NCBI GenBank assembly: GCA_051745835.1
Contig: JBNJEL010000030.1
Location: 1-19,677, forward strand
From: JBNJEL01 sp051745835
GTDB taxonomy: Bacteria; Bacillota; Halanaerobiia; Halobacteroidales; Acetohalobiaceae
Direction: 5' to 3'
DNA: 19,677 nt
Shown here: in pieces, positions 8,247 through 15,487 of the stretch
Numbering within the stretch: the stretch's first letter is position 1
How the letters are laid out: every line of letters begins with the position of its first letter
Made by a program: the position numbers and the translations under genes
Notes under the pieces: model-generated
Databases searched by the model: none
What the model was told of the DNA's origin: nothing
The model's input: only the letters and a program-made list of their open reading frames with translations

Positions 8247-8441
8247 CTAATCTACAAATATTTGATTTATTTCTTTTCGATAATTAATTACCCGTTCTTT
8301 AATTTCTTCTAGCTCTTCTGTCACAACAATTTTTCTCCCTGATACCAAAGAGACAACCGTATCCGGATTAGCTTCAACTAATTCTATCAACTCTGCATTA
8401 ATTACAATCACAGCTCCATTAAGCTTAGTTACTTCAATCAA
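8247..8441 (-). CDS. flbD: Flagellar protein FlbD / SwrD family
   Basis: This 64-residue protein belongs to the small FlbD family, called SwrD in Bacillus, where it raises flagellar power through the stators. It starts MIEVTKLNGAVIVINAELIELVEANPDTVV and contains SGRKIVVTEELEEIKERVINYRKEI. Both halves are typical of the family, and the length is normal. The start is TTG with GAGGTG 6 bases upstream; no ATG is available and the family N-terminus begins exactly here. It stands directly before motA, a placement that fits a role with the stator. It is not the unrelated Caulobacter transcription factor that shares the name. Confidence 0.92.
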   Translation of the reverse strand: MIEVTKLNGAVIVINAELIELVEANPDTVVSLVSGRKIVVTEELEEIKERVINYRKEINQIFVD

Positions 8442-8461
8442 TTAAGTCACCTCTTATAAGT

Positions 8462-8495
8462 AATTAAAGAGGGATAAAAAAGCCCCTCCTTAATT
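8462..8495 (-). other. Hairpin between flgE and flbD
   Basis: In the 65-base gap after the flgE stop, the minus-strand RNA can fold a 12-base-pair stem (AATTAAGGAGGG with CCCTCTTTAATT, one G-U pair) around a 10-base loop that contains six U. No U-run follows the stem, so it does not look like a simple intrinsic terminator, and the next gene starts 20 bases further on. It may be a processing or stability element at the 3' end of the hook message. The left arm contains a perfect SD-like AAGGAGGGG with no start codon after it. Confidence 0.6.
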
Positions 8496-8506
8496 CTAAT
8501 TATTAA

Positions 8507-9757
8507 TTACCGCTTAAGATTAACTAACGTCTGTAACATTTCATCTGAAGTAGTAATCGCCTTTGAATTACCTTGGAAACCACGTTGAGCTGTAATCATT
8601 TCTGAAAATTGCCGTGCTAAATCAACATTAGACATCTCTAAACTACCAGGCTTTAACATTCCTCGTCCCCCAGCTCCAGCTTGACCTATATTAGCTTCAC
8701 CGGAGTTATTAGAAACATCAAACATTGTACCGCCTTCGCGCGATAGACCTTCCGGATTTTGGAACTGAGCAACTCCAATCTTAGCTAAAGTCTTATTATA
8801 TCCGTTATCATAAGAACCAGTAATCGTTCCTGAACCATCAATCGTAAAATCCTGCAATGATCCTTGAGCATAGCCATTAACACTATCTTTTTCAGCAGTT
8901 GTACTACCAGCAAACTGAGTTAAATCAGAGAAGTCTAAATTTATAGTCTGACCAGTATTTGCTCCTCCAGTAGGATCAAATGTTAACTCCAATTCTTCCC
9001 CATTCGTAATCTCTCCATCTTCATTAAAATTAACTGTATGTGGATCACTATCTAAACTAATATTAGCACCATCACTAACATCTATATCTCCCGAATTAAT
9101 CTCCCATTGATTATCACCTGACTTCTTCATACCCAACGTAACAGAGTGCTCTGCTCCTAAAGAATCATAGACATCAGCAGTAATAGTATGTTTCACTTCG
9201 CCAGTTCCAGCTTCAGTCTCCGAATCTAAATTACCTGTAAATACCATTTCTGATGTTGCTTCTCCTGACATTGACTCATCCAGTGATAAATCTTCCAAAT
9301 TATCTTCATTTGTTTCAGCAATCGTTCCATCTTCTGTTGCCTGCCAACCTTTCACTCGATTACCACTAGAAGAATTGACTAAATGTCCTGATTCATCAAA
9401 GGTTAAATTTCCTGCTCTAGTATATACATTCTTACTTCCGTCATTGAGAATAAAAAAGCCTTCACCATCAATCGCTAAATCAGATGTTTTACCTGTAGAT
9501 TGCTGATTCCCTGTCCCCATATTAGTATCTATACTACCTAATTGAGTTCCTAAACCTACCTGTTGAGGATTAGTACCTCCACGACCATCTTGAGGAGAAG
9601 AAGCTCCTTCAATTGTCTGACTTAACATTTCTTGAAAAGTAGCTCGACTACCTTTATAACCAGTAGTATTAACATTAGAAATATTATTACCAATAACATC
9701 CATCTTAGTCTGATGTGCTTTAAGTCCTGATACTCCAGCGTACATTGACCGCATCAT
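8507..9757 (-). CDS. flgE: Flagellar hook protein FlgE
   Basis: FlgE polymerises into the hook, the flexible joint between rod and filament. The 416-residue protein has the conserved N-terminal rod-family helix (MRSMYAGVSGLKAHQTKMDVIGNNISNVNTTGYKG, residues about 2-37). A Thr/Ser/Gly/Asp-rich middle follows, then the C-terminal helix ending SNVDLARQFSEMITAQRGFQGNSKAITTSDEMLQTLVNL. These end helices pair in the assembled hook. The middle is acidic (many Asp and Glu, few Lys), which would fit a high-salt environment. Two adjacent ATGs (9757, 9754) are possible; GAGG lies 2 and 5 bases upstream respectively and AGGAGG 11 bases before the first. Hairpins flank the gene on both sides. Confidence 0.96.
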   Translation of the reverse strand: MMRSMYAGVSGLKAHQTKMDVIGNNISNVNTTGYKGSRATFQEMLSQTIEGASSPQDGRGGTNPQQVGLGTQLGSIDTNMGTGNQQSTGKTSDLAIDGEGFFILNDGSKNVYTRAGNLTFDESGHLVNSSSGNRVKGWQATEDGTIAETNEDNLEDLSLDESMSGEATSEMVFTGNLDSETEAGTGEVKHTITADVYDSLGAEHSVTLGMKKSGDNQWEINSGDIDVSDGANISLDSDPHTVNFNEDGEITNGEELELTFDPTGGANTGQTINLDFSDLTQFAGSTTAEKDSVNGYAQGSLQDFTIDGSGTITGSYDNGYNKTLAKIGVAQFQNPEGLSREGGTMFDVSNNSGEANIGQAGAGGRGMLKPGSLEMSNVDLARQFSEMITAQRGFQGNSKAITTSDEMLQTLVNLKR

Positions 9758-9795
9758 AACCTCATCAACCTCCTAATTTTTTGTTTAAAGTTTAT

Positions 9796-9819
9796 AACCG
9801 CTGCTATCAATTCGCGGTT
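9796..9819 (-). other. Hairpin B in the flgE leader
   Basis: The minus strand reads AACCGC, 12 bases, GCGGTT: a perfect 6-base-pair stem about 40 bases upstream of the flgE start. An A-rich single-stranded stretch (AAACAAAAAA) and the AGGAGG ribosome-binding site follow. No U-run follows, so it is not a terminator. It could protect or expose the flgE ribosome-binding region. Function is inferred only from position. Confidence 0.45.
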
Positions 9820-9823
9820 TAAC

Positions 9824-9851
9824 TAGGCTCCCTCTAATAAGGTCCAGCCTA
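9824..9851 (-). other. Hairpin A in the flgE leader
   Basis: TAGGCT and AGCCTA form a 6-base-pair outer stem, and an inner CCT/AGG can add 3 pairs. It begins 3 bases after the stop of the upstream gene. With hairpin B it fills most of the 96-base gap before flgE, the widest gap between two genes in the window. There is no U-run. It may separate the hook message from the genes before it by processing; this is inference. Confidence 0.45.
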
Positions 9852-9853
9852 AA

Positions 9854-10240
9854 TTAATCCATCATTACTGCACTATCAATATTAGTAAATACATTCTCCT
9901 GCATGCTCTCTTGATCAACTGCTGTAATCACTGTTTTATTTTCTACACTTACTACATAAGCGACTTGATCTACTACTATTAATGACTCCTTAGCTCCTTT
10001 TTCTGCAGCCTTAGAGACACCAGCTTCTAATTTATCTAATTGTTGAGTGGTTAAATTTATATTACGATTACTAACTCTTTGTTGAGCATGACCTGAAAAT
10101 TCAATGCCACTCCGCTGCTTTAACTTTCGTTGTAAGACTTGATTAAAAGCCTCACTACTTGATAGATCTTCTCTTTGCTTGACAGGTTGATTGGTCTGGT
10201 GAGGAGCAATCAACTGCTTAGAATAAATACGATTGCTCAT
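9854..10240 (-). CDS. Flagellar operon protein of unknown function (TIGR02530-type)
   Basis: A 128-residue soluble protein with no signal peptide or membrane segment. It resembles the conserved flagellar operon family found between flgD and flgE in many Clostridia and other bacteria. The features I recognise are an N-terminal Ser/Gln-rich stretch, then FSGHAQQRVSNRNINLTTQQLDKLEAGVSKAAEKGAKESLIVVDQVAYVVSVENKTVITAV, where the HAQQR and late beta-strand region are family-like. A role in hook assembly is suggested only by location. The frame opens at an ATG at 10249 that touches its own GAGG; the ATG at 10240 has a 9-base spacer and is preferred. Confidence 0.82.
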   Translation of the reverse strand: MSNRIYSKQLIAPHQTNQPVKQREDLSSSEAFNQVLQRKLKQRSGIEFSGHAQQRVSNRNINLTTQQLDKLEAGVSKAAEKGAKESLIVVDQVAYVVSVENKTVITAVDQESMQENVFTNIDSAVMMD

Positions 10241-10262
10241 CAAAATCATCCTCTCTTACAAT

Positions 10263-10679
10263 TTAACCTAATACTTCACTAACACTACCTAATTCATATT
10301 CATTACCGTTGACAACTAAGAGTGGATCATCCTCATCCATTACTATCTTCTCTACTTGACCACTTATTTCCTCACCACTTTCCGAATCAACTAATTCTAC
10401 TTCTTTGCCAATTAAGCTGCTTGTTTGAGTAAGATCCTGCATCTTTAAAGCTGATTCTAAATTAGTATTCATATTCTTCATCTGTTCTAAAGATGTAAAT
10501 TGAGCAGTCTGAGAAATAAATTCTTTATTATCCATCGGATCTAGAGGGTCTTGATTCTTTAACTGAGTCACTAATAACTCTAAAAATTCATCTTTACCGA
10601 GGTTTTTACTACTATCAGCTGTAGTATCATCTTGATTTAAAAGATTATTCGTTGCTTGAGTAATACCTTCTACACTCAT
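10263..10679 (-). CDS. flgD: Flagellar hook cap protein FlgD
   Basis: FlgD forms the temporary cap under which hook subunits assemble. The 138-residue protein keeps the conserved N-terminal region: LGKDEFLELLVTQLKNQDPLDPMDNKEFISQTAQFTSLEQMKNMN (residues about 27-71, key residues QDPLDP). A short C-terminal beta part with GKEVELV and GNEYELGSVSEVL follows. It lacks the longer C-terminal Ig/Tudor domains of enteric FlgD, as is usual in Firmicutes. The ATG has AAGGTGG upstream. It lies 15 bases after fliK, in the normal order fliK-flgD. Confidence 0.95.
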   Translation of the reverse strand: MSVEGITQATNNLLNQDDTTADSSKNLGKDEFLELLVTQLKNQDPLDPMDNKEFISQTAQFTSLEQMKNMNTNLESALKMQDLTQTSSLIGKEVELVDSESGEEISGQVEKIVMDEDDPLLVVNGNEYELGSVSEVLG

Positions 10680-10694
10680 TACTACACCACCTTT

Positions 10695-12320
10695 TTAAAT
10701 AATATAATCAACTGTCTCTACTCCTAAAGTAGATTCAATCATCTCTTTAACTTCAAGTGGTTCATCAACAATACCTAATTCCGCCAGTAATTCTTCATCA
10801 ACTCCTGAATTAGATTCTTGTTGTTGAGAAAATTGGTGTTGATTAGAAGAGTTTTGCTGCAAATTAGTAGAGTTTTCCTGTGACTCCACATCCACAATTA
10901 ACTCTCCAATTTCTAAATTCTTAGCAGTTAAAGAATCTCTTAATTGAGGAAGTTGTGATTCAATTAACTTTTTAACCTGATAATTTTCAGCAACAATCTT
11001 AGTGCTGACTAATCCATCCTCCACTGCCATCTTCAAGTCTAACTTACCTAAAAAATCTGGTTTGAGCTGAACAGATAATTCTCGTTTACCTAAACTCTTA
11101 AGTTGGTCTAACTGTTCGAGTACTTGATTAATGACTTCGGTCTGATTAATCTGCCGCGACTTGCCGTTCATAGTAATTGTTTTAAATTCATTAAATTGTT
11201 GTTGAGAGATCTGGTTCTTAAGCTGTAACTGACCTTCCAAATTAAGCCGAGCTCTACTCAACTTATCCTTCTGTGCTTGTTTGCTACTGCCAAAGTTAAA
11301 TTTAGGAGTAGACTGCGCACCTTCATCTTCTAACTTAAGTAATTTCTTAAGTAATTGTTGATCACTATTCTTTTGAAATTGATTACCTCTTTGTTCACTA
11401 TCAAACTCTTTAAAATTCTGTTGACTCATCTTTTCTCGACTATTATCCAATCTAACTGAAGTTGAATGATCAGTAGTTGATGAGTGTTGATCATTTAATA
11501 GATGATCACCTTTCAGTTTAGCTAAAGATTCTTCGTTTCCTTCTAATGAGCTATTGTTCTGCTGTAGTAAAGTAGTTAGTTCTTTATCTACTAATTCTAA
11601 TTTAGAGAATAGCTTTTTAATTTGATCAGATTCTGCTTGAAGCGGGAGTTTATTTTCTGCTCTTAATTTCTGTAATTTAGTAGTTAACTCTTTTAATTTA
11701 ACTAATTGCTGAAACAACTTAGAATCGTCCGCAGTTGATGAACTAGACTTATCATTTTGCTGTAAAGATTCTAATAAATTATTATCCTGCTTACTAATTA
11801 AAGCAGCTAATTCATCTTCTAATTTGGTTTCGGTTTCAGCTGTTAACTCCTCTTTTAAATCAGTTAGATCAGTTAATTTAGACTCGGTAGCACTTAATTG
11901 ATCAGTTATATCATCTAAAGTAGCTGATAACTTCTCTACTAACTTAACAAATTGTTTCTGATCAGCAGAAGATAATTGATCAAGATCTAATTTATTCAAC
12001 TGCTGATTTAGATTAACCACAGCACTCAAAAATTCTGCTAAATTCTCTATAGATAACTTACCATCTTCAGTAGTTAATGCTTCTTTTAATTTTTTGAGCT
12101 CTGTTTGATCTAAATCAATATCTAACTCACTTAACTTAGTTTCATTTAATTTCTGTGAACTAAAATCATTTATTGCTGTTTGATTATGATTTTTATTCTC
12201 TAGCTGCTCTAATTGTGATAAAAATGACTCCTGATTAGAAGAACTCTTACTTACATCTTTTACCTGCTTAGCCATCTTAGTAGGTTGATTACTTAACTGC
12301 ATAGCTGAAAATGCCTGCAC
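10695..12320 (-). CDS. fliK: Flagellar hook-length control protein FliK
   Basis: FliK is an exported ruler that measures hook length and triggers the FlhB switch. The C-terminal Flg_hook domain is clear at about residues 410-490 of the protein: LSVQLKPDFLGKLDLKMAVEDGLVSTKIVAENYQVKKLIESQLPQLRDSL. The N-terminal 380 residues are low-complexity, rich in Gln, Lys, Leu, Ser and Asp, with helical repeats and no cysteine. This long ruler region is poorly conserved in all FliKs. The frame opens at a TTG at 12350 with a poor ribosome-binding site. The GTG at 12320 (541 residues) sits 8-11 bases after a near-perfect AAAGGGGGTGA and is preferred. An out-of-frame ATG-TAG lies between the two. Confidence 0.92.
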   Translation of the reverse strand: MQAFSAMQLSNQPTKMAKQVKDVSKSSSNQESFLSQLEQLENKNHNQTAINDFSSQKLNETKLSELDIDLDQTELKKLKEALTTEDGKLSIENLAEFLSAVVNLNQQLNKLDLDQLSSADQKQFVKLVEKLSATLDDITDQLSATESKLTDLTDLKEELTAETETKLEDELAALISKQDNNLLESLQQNDKSSSSTADDSKLFQQLVKLKELTTKLQKLRAENKLPLQAESDQIKKLFSKLELVDKELTTLLQQNNSSLEGNEESLAKLKGDHLLNDQHSSTTDHSTSVRLDNSREKMSQQNFKEFDSEQRGNQFQKNSDQQLLKKLLKLEDEGAQSTPKFNFGSSKQAQKDKLSRARLNLEGQLQLKNQISQQQFNEFKTITMNGKSRQINQTEVINQVLEQLDQLKSLGKRELSVQLKPDFLGKLDLKMAVEDGLVSTKIVAENYQVKKLIESQLPQLRDSLTAKNLEIGELIVDVESQENSTNLQQNSSNQHQFSQQQESNSGVDEELLAELGIVDEPLEVKEMIESTLGVETVDYII

Positions 12321-12356
12321 TACATATTTCACCCCCTTTCTAAGTTGCAATTAACT

Positions 12357-12893
12357 CTATTGCCCAGATAAGATATTGGAATAGTAAGCTGCTTTTTGAG
12401 AAGGTAATTGACTTAAAATCTCACCTGCTTGCTTAGAATCTAAACGTGATAATATCTCAACTGCTAAATCATCATCTAACTCTGTAATTACTCCTGCTAC
12501 ATTTCGAGCGTCCATCTCTTCATACATAGCAATCAAACGATTAATTCGTTCAGTGCGAGATTGTTGTTGAGACTGTAACTCTTTAAGTTCTGTTTCTAAA
12601 TTTTCAATTTGCTGATTTGCTTCTTCGAACTTACTTTCTTGAGTTTCTAACTCACTTTCAAGCTGTTGATTAGCCTGTTTTAGTTCAGTAATTTTATCAT
12701 CTTTACTCTCTAACCTATCCTCTAAATCTGTTACTATCTCTTGATTAGCAACCACCTGCTTAACTGCCGGCACTCTTTTGAGTTGATTAAGCACTAAATT
12801 TTTAACATCATAAACTCCAAACATCTGAAGTCCCACAGCTATTACTACTACTATTAATATTAAAGCAATTAAAGTTAGCAGAAATTTCTTCAT
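12357..12893 (-). CDS. Membrane-anchored coiled-coil protein with MgtE-N-like C-terminus (YlxF-like)
   Basis: A 178-residue protein with one N-terminal membrane segment (about 4-25). A long coiled coil follows (about 50-120, heptad-like runs of Leu, Glu, Gln and Lys), then a C-terminal helical domain: RINRLIAMYEEMDARNVAGVITELDDDLAVEILSRLDSKQAGEILSQLPSQKAAYYS. The last part resembles the MgtE intracellular N domain, which also shares its fold with parts of FliG. Bacillus YlxF has the same build and lies between fliJ and fliK, and MotE of rhizobia is similar. The role is not settled; a chaperone or motor-linked function is possible. The ATG has AGGAGG 7 bases upstream. Confidence 0.88.
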   Translation of the reverse strand: MKKFLLTLIALILIVVVIAVGLQMFGVYDVKNLVLNQLKRVPAVKQVVANQEIVTDLEDRLESKDDKITELKQANQQLESELETQESKFEEANQQIENLETELKELQSQQQSRTERINRLIAMYEEMDARNVAGVITELDDDLAVEILSRLDSKQAGEILSQLPSQKAAYYSNILSGQ

Positions 12894-12910
12894 TCAAAAT
12901 CCTCCTGCCC

Positions 12911-13375
12911 CTAAATGACAGCTTCACTATTATTATGACGTAAATAACAATTAGTTGCTAACTCATCAATAATTTTCTGTTCCTTTTTGAAGTTCTCTTG
13001 TCGATGAGCCTGATATTCACGTTCTTTTAATTTATCTAACATCTGACAATCCTTAGTCTTTTCTAGTAATTCTTGACGGCACTGCTTAAAACGTTCTTCA
13101 ATCTGGCTTACTACCTGTCGTTGCTGATTAATCTGCAAATTTAACTCTTCTAAATAATTACGATACATTACGGCTTGTTGTACATTAACTCCTTTAGTCT
13201 CATTCTCTCTTAATTCCGCTTGTATCTCTGATTTAGTATTAATTAATCTCTGTAACTTCTCTTGAGTCTCCTGTAACTTAGAACGAATCTGAGCCAGCCT
13301 CTGTTGTATCATATCTTCTTCCTGCTGATTATATTCTAACACTTTATCTAACTTAAACTCAAACTCCTGCATCAT
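12911..13375 (-). CDS. fliJ: Flagellar export chaperone FliJ
   Basis: FliJ is the coiled-coil stalk of the export ATPase FliI and connects it to FlhA. The 154-residue protein is highly charged and helical throughout (Gln, Glu, Lys, Arg rich), with a start that fits the family: FEFKLDKVLEYNQQEEDMIQQRLAQI. The family is weakly conserved in sequence, so position directly after fliI and the all-coiled-coil build are the main support. Two adjacent ATGs (13375, 13372) are possible; GGGGG and AGG lie upstream. It lies 17 bases after fliI and 17 before the YlxF-like gene. Confidence 0.9.
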   Translation of the reverse strand: MMQEFEFKLDKVLEYNQQEEDMIQQRLAQIRSKLQETQEKLQRLINTKSEIQAELRENETKGVNVQQAVMYRNYLEELNLQINQQRQVVSQIEERFKQCRQELLEKTKDCQMLDKLKEREYQAHRQENFKKEQKIIDELATNCYLRHNNSEAVI

Positions 13376-13392
13376 TACCTGCCCCCTTTAAT

Positions 13393-14709
13393 TTAGTTAA
13401 AGATTGACTTTAAATCTTTAACTGTTGCCTGATAATTACTTGCTTCGCTAATTCCCTGCTGTAAGAAGTTATTAACTTCATCTAACTTATCAAGAGCATA
13501 ATCTAACTCAGGATTAGTCCCTTCTTCATATGCTCCAATATTAACTAAATCTTTAGACTCTTCATAAGTTGCTAATACTTCTCGCAGCTGTTGGGCAGCA
13601 CTTTGATGACTCTCAGTTACTATATCATTCATAACCCGACTAACACTCTCTAATACATCGATAGCTGGATAATGATTTTGAGTTGCTAATTCACGACTTA
13701 AAGTTATATGTCCATCTAAAATACCACGTACAGCATCTGCAATTGGTTCGTTCATATCATCACCCTCGACTAACACACTATAAAGTCCAGTAATCGTTCC
13801 TACTTCATTATTTCCTGCTCGCTCTAATAATTTAGGAAGCTTAGCAAAAACTGAAGGAGTATAACCACGAGTCGCTGGTGGTTCCCCCACCGCTAGACCT
13901 ACTTCTCTTTGAGCTCTAGCAAAACGAGTTACTGAATCCATCATTAACATCACATCTTGACCTTGATCGCGAAAGTATTCAGCAATAGTGGTAGCTACTA
14001 ACGCTCCCTTGAGCCTAATTAAAGCTGGTTGATCAGAAGTAGCCACTACCACTACCGAACGTTCTAAACCTTTCTCTCCTAAATCTTCTTCAATAAATTC
14101 TCGTACTTCTCTACCACGTTCACCAATTAAACCAATTACATTAATATCAGCTGCTGTATTTCTAGCTATCATCCCCAATAATGTACTCTTACCTACTCCA
14201 CTTCCAGCAAAAATACCTAATCTCTGTCCGCGACCACACGTTAGTAGTCCATCAATACTGCGGATTCCAACTGGCAGTGGTTCAGTAATACGCTGTCTAG
14301 ATAAAGGATTAGGAGGGGAACTATGTACCGGATATTCCTCATTAAGCTGACAAAGATCTAAATCAGTTAAAGGATTTCCCAATCCATCTAAGACATGACC
14401 TAATAACTCATCACCAACCTTTACTTTAAAAGATTGGTCCGTAGCCTCTACTTTACAACCTGGTCCAATACCTTCCATCTCTCCTAAAGGCATCAAAAGT
14501 ACTTTGTTATCTTTAAAGCCAACTACCTCTGCTTTAATAGGCTCTACATCATGCTCCGATCTAATCATACAGATCTCACCTAATGTCACATCAGGTCCTT
14601 CTGATTCAATAATTAGACCAATGACCCGATTAACCTTACCGAAACTATTAATCAACGACCACGAGCGCACCTGACTAGCTAACTTATCTCCATTTAATAC
14701 TCTACTCAT
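13393..14709 (-). CDS. fliI: Flagellum-specific export ATPase FliI
   Basis: FliI is the hexameric ATPase that powers unfolding and delivery of export substrates and is related to the F1 beta subunit. The 438-residue protein carries Walker A GSGVGKST (residues 169-176), the GERGREV motif (196-202), and Walker B in QDVMLMMDS with D258. The family stretch AVGEPPATRGYTPSVFAKLPKLLERAG comes next. A C-terminal helical region around residues 370-430 binds FliJ. All key residues are present. The ATG overlaps the fliH stop by 8 bases (ATGAGTAG), and its own ribosome-binding site is weak, so it probably depends on fliH translation. Confidence 0.97.
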   Translation of the reverse strand: MSRVLNGDKLASQVRSWSLINSFGKVNRVIGLIIESEGPDVTLGEICMIRSEHDVEPIKAEVVGFKDNKVLLMPLGEMEGIGPGCKVEATDQSFKVKVGDELLGHVLDGLGNPLTDLDLCQLNEEYPVHSSPPNPLSRQRITEPLPVGIRSIDGLLTCGRGQRLGIFAGSGVGKSTLLGMIARNTAADINVIGLIGERGREVREFIEEDLGEKGLERSVVVVATSDQPALIRLKGALVATTIAEYFRDQGQDVMLMMDSVTRFARAQREVGLAVGEPPATRGYTPSVFAKLPKLLERAGNNEVGTITGLYSVLVEGDDMNEPIADAVRGILDGHITLSRELATQNHYPAIDVLESVSRVMNDIVTESHQSAAQQLREVLATYEESKDLVNIGAYEEGTNPELDYALDKLDEVNNFLQQGISEASNYQATVKDLKSIFN

Positions 14710-15487
14710 GATTATCAGCCGCCATTAATTGTTGACTAACTTCCTTTAATTGAGAAGTAATAGTAGCATCTAATCCACCAAAATCAGTCTCTAATAAACA
14801 GCCGCCTAACTCTATACTATCATCAACTACTACCTTAACATCTTCTAAATTAACATTTTCTTCTAAAAGTTTTTCTTTTTCGGATTTAATAACTTCTAAA
14901 TCATCAGGATTGATCTTAATTGTAACTTCCCGACTACCATCTAATAACTGTAATGCTTCAGCTACTAAGTTTCTAACAATTTCTCGATCTAGACTCAACT
15001 CTTGTTTAATAATCTTTTCGGCAATTGTAACACTTAGTTCTAATAATTCTTCCTCTAATTGCTCCCACTCTTCAGTTAATTGTTGGTCAAACTCACTTAC
15101 TTTATCTTCTAACTGAGTAATCACTCTATTAATTTCTTCTTGTCCTTTATTTATAACTTCTTCTTGCCCTTCCTTCTTACCTGCTTGATATCCTGATTGA
15201 TAAGCATCTTCTTCAATCTGCTCCGCTGCTTGATGGGCAGATTCTTTAATTGATTCTGCTTCAGAATGAGCTGCTTGAATAATCTCTTCTGCTTCTTTTT
15301 TAGCCTCTTTTATAATTTCTTCTCTTTTATTGACTAATTCTTGTTCTTTTTTAATTACTTCAGAATTTTCTGACTTCGCTTCTTCCACATTTGATTCATT
15401 ATCATCTTCAGTAGCTTCTTCTTCTGTTTGAAATAGTTGCACTTCATTATCCTGATTCACTTGAAAATGCTTTATAATCTTAGACAA
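14702..15487 (-). CDS. fliH: Flagellar assembly protein FliH (FliI regulator)
   Basis: FliH binds FliI as a dimer, restrains its ATPase activity and docks it at the C-ring. The 261-residue protein has an acidic N-terminal part and a long Glu/Lys/Ala-rich helical region (about 45-110) with the FliH glycine motif AYQSGYQAGKKEGQEE. The C-terminal domain, LSVTIAEKIIKQEL and ELGGCLLETDFGGLDATITSQLKEV, resembles V-ATPase subunit E. The start is TTG, with GAGG 3 bases upstream, and it overlaps the fliG stop by 8 bases (TTGTCTAA). No ATG is available nearby in frame. Length is normal for a Firmicutes FliH. Confidence 0.94.
   Translation of the reverse strand: MSKIIKHFQVNQDNEVQLFQTEEEATEDDNESNVEEAKSENSEVIKKEQELVNKREEIIKEAKKEAEEIIQAAHSEAESIKESAHQAAEQIEEDAYQSGYQAGKKEGQEEVINKGQEEINRVITQLEDKVSEFDQQLTEEWEQLEEELLELSVTIAEKIIKQELSLDREIVRNLVAEALQLLDGSREVTIKINPDDLEVIKSEKEKLLEENVNLEDVKVVVDDSIELGGCLLETDFGGLDATITSQLKEVSQQLMAADNHE

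Noticed and set aside
8462..8495. Intrinsic terminator after flgE
   Set aside because: The stem is good but no U-run follows on the minus strand (the U-run is in the loop), and flbD follows at once with its own SD.
14910..15116. Plus-strand open frame within fliH
   Set aside because: Antisense shadow rich in Ser and Asn, caused by Glu/Leu codons of fliH.
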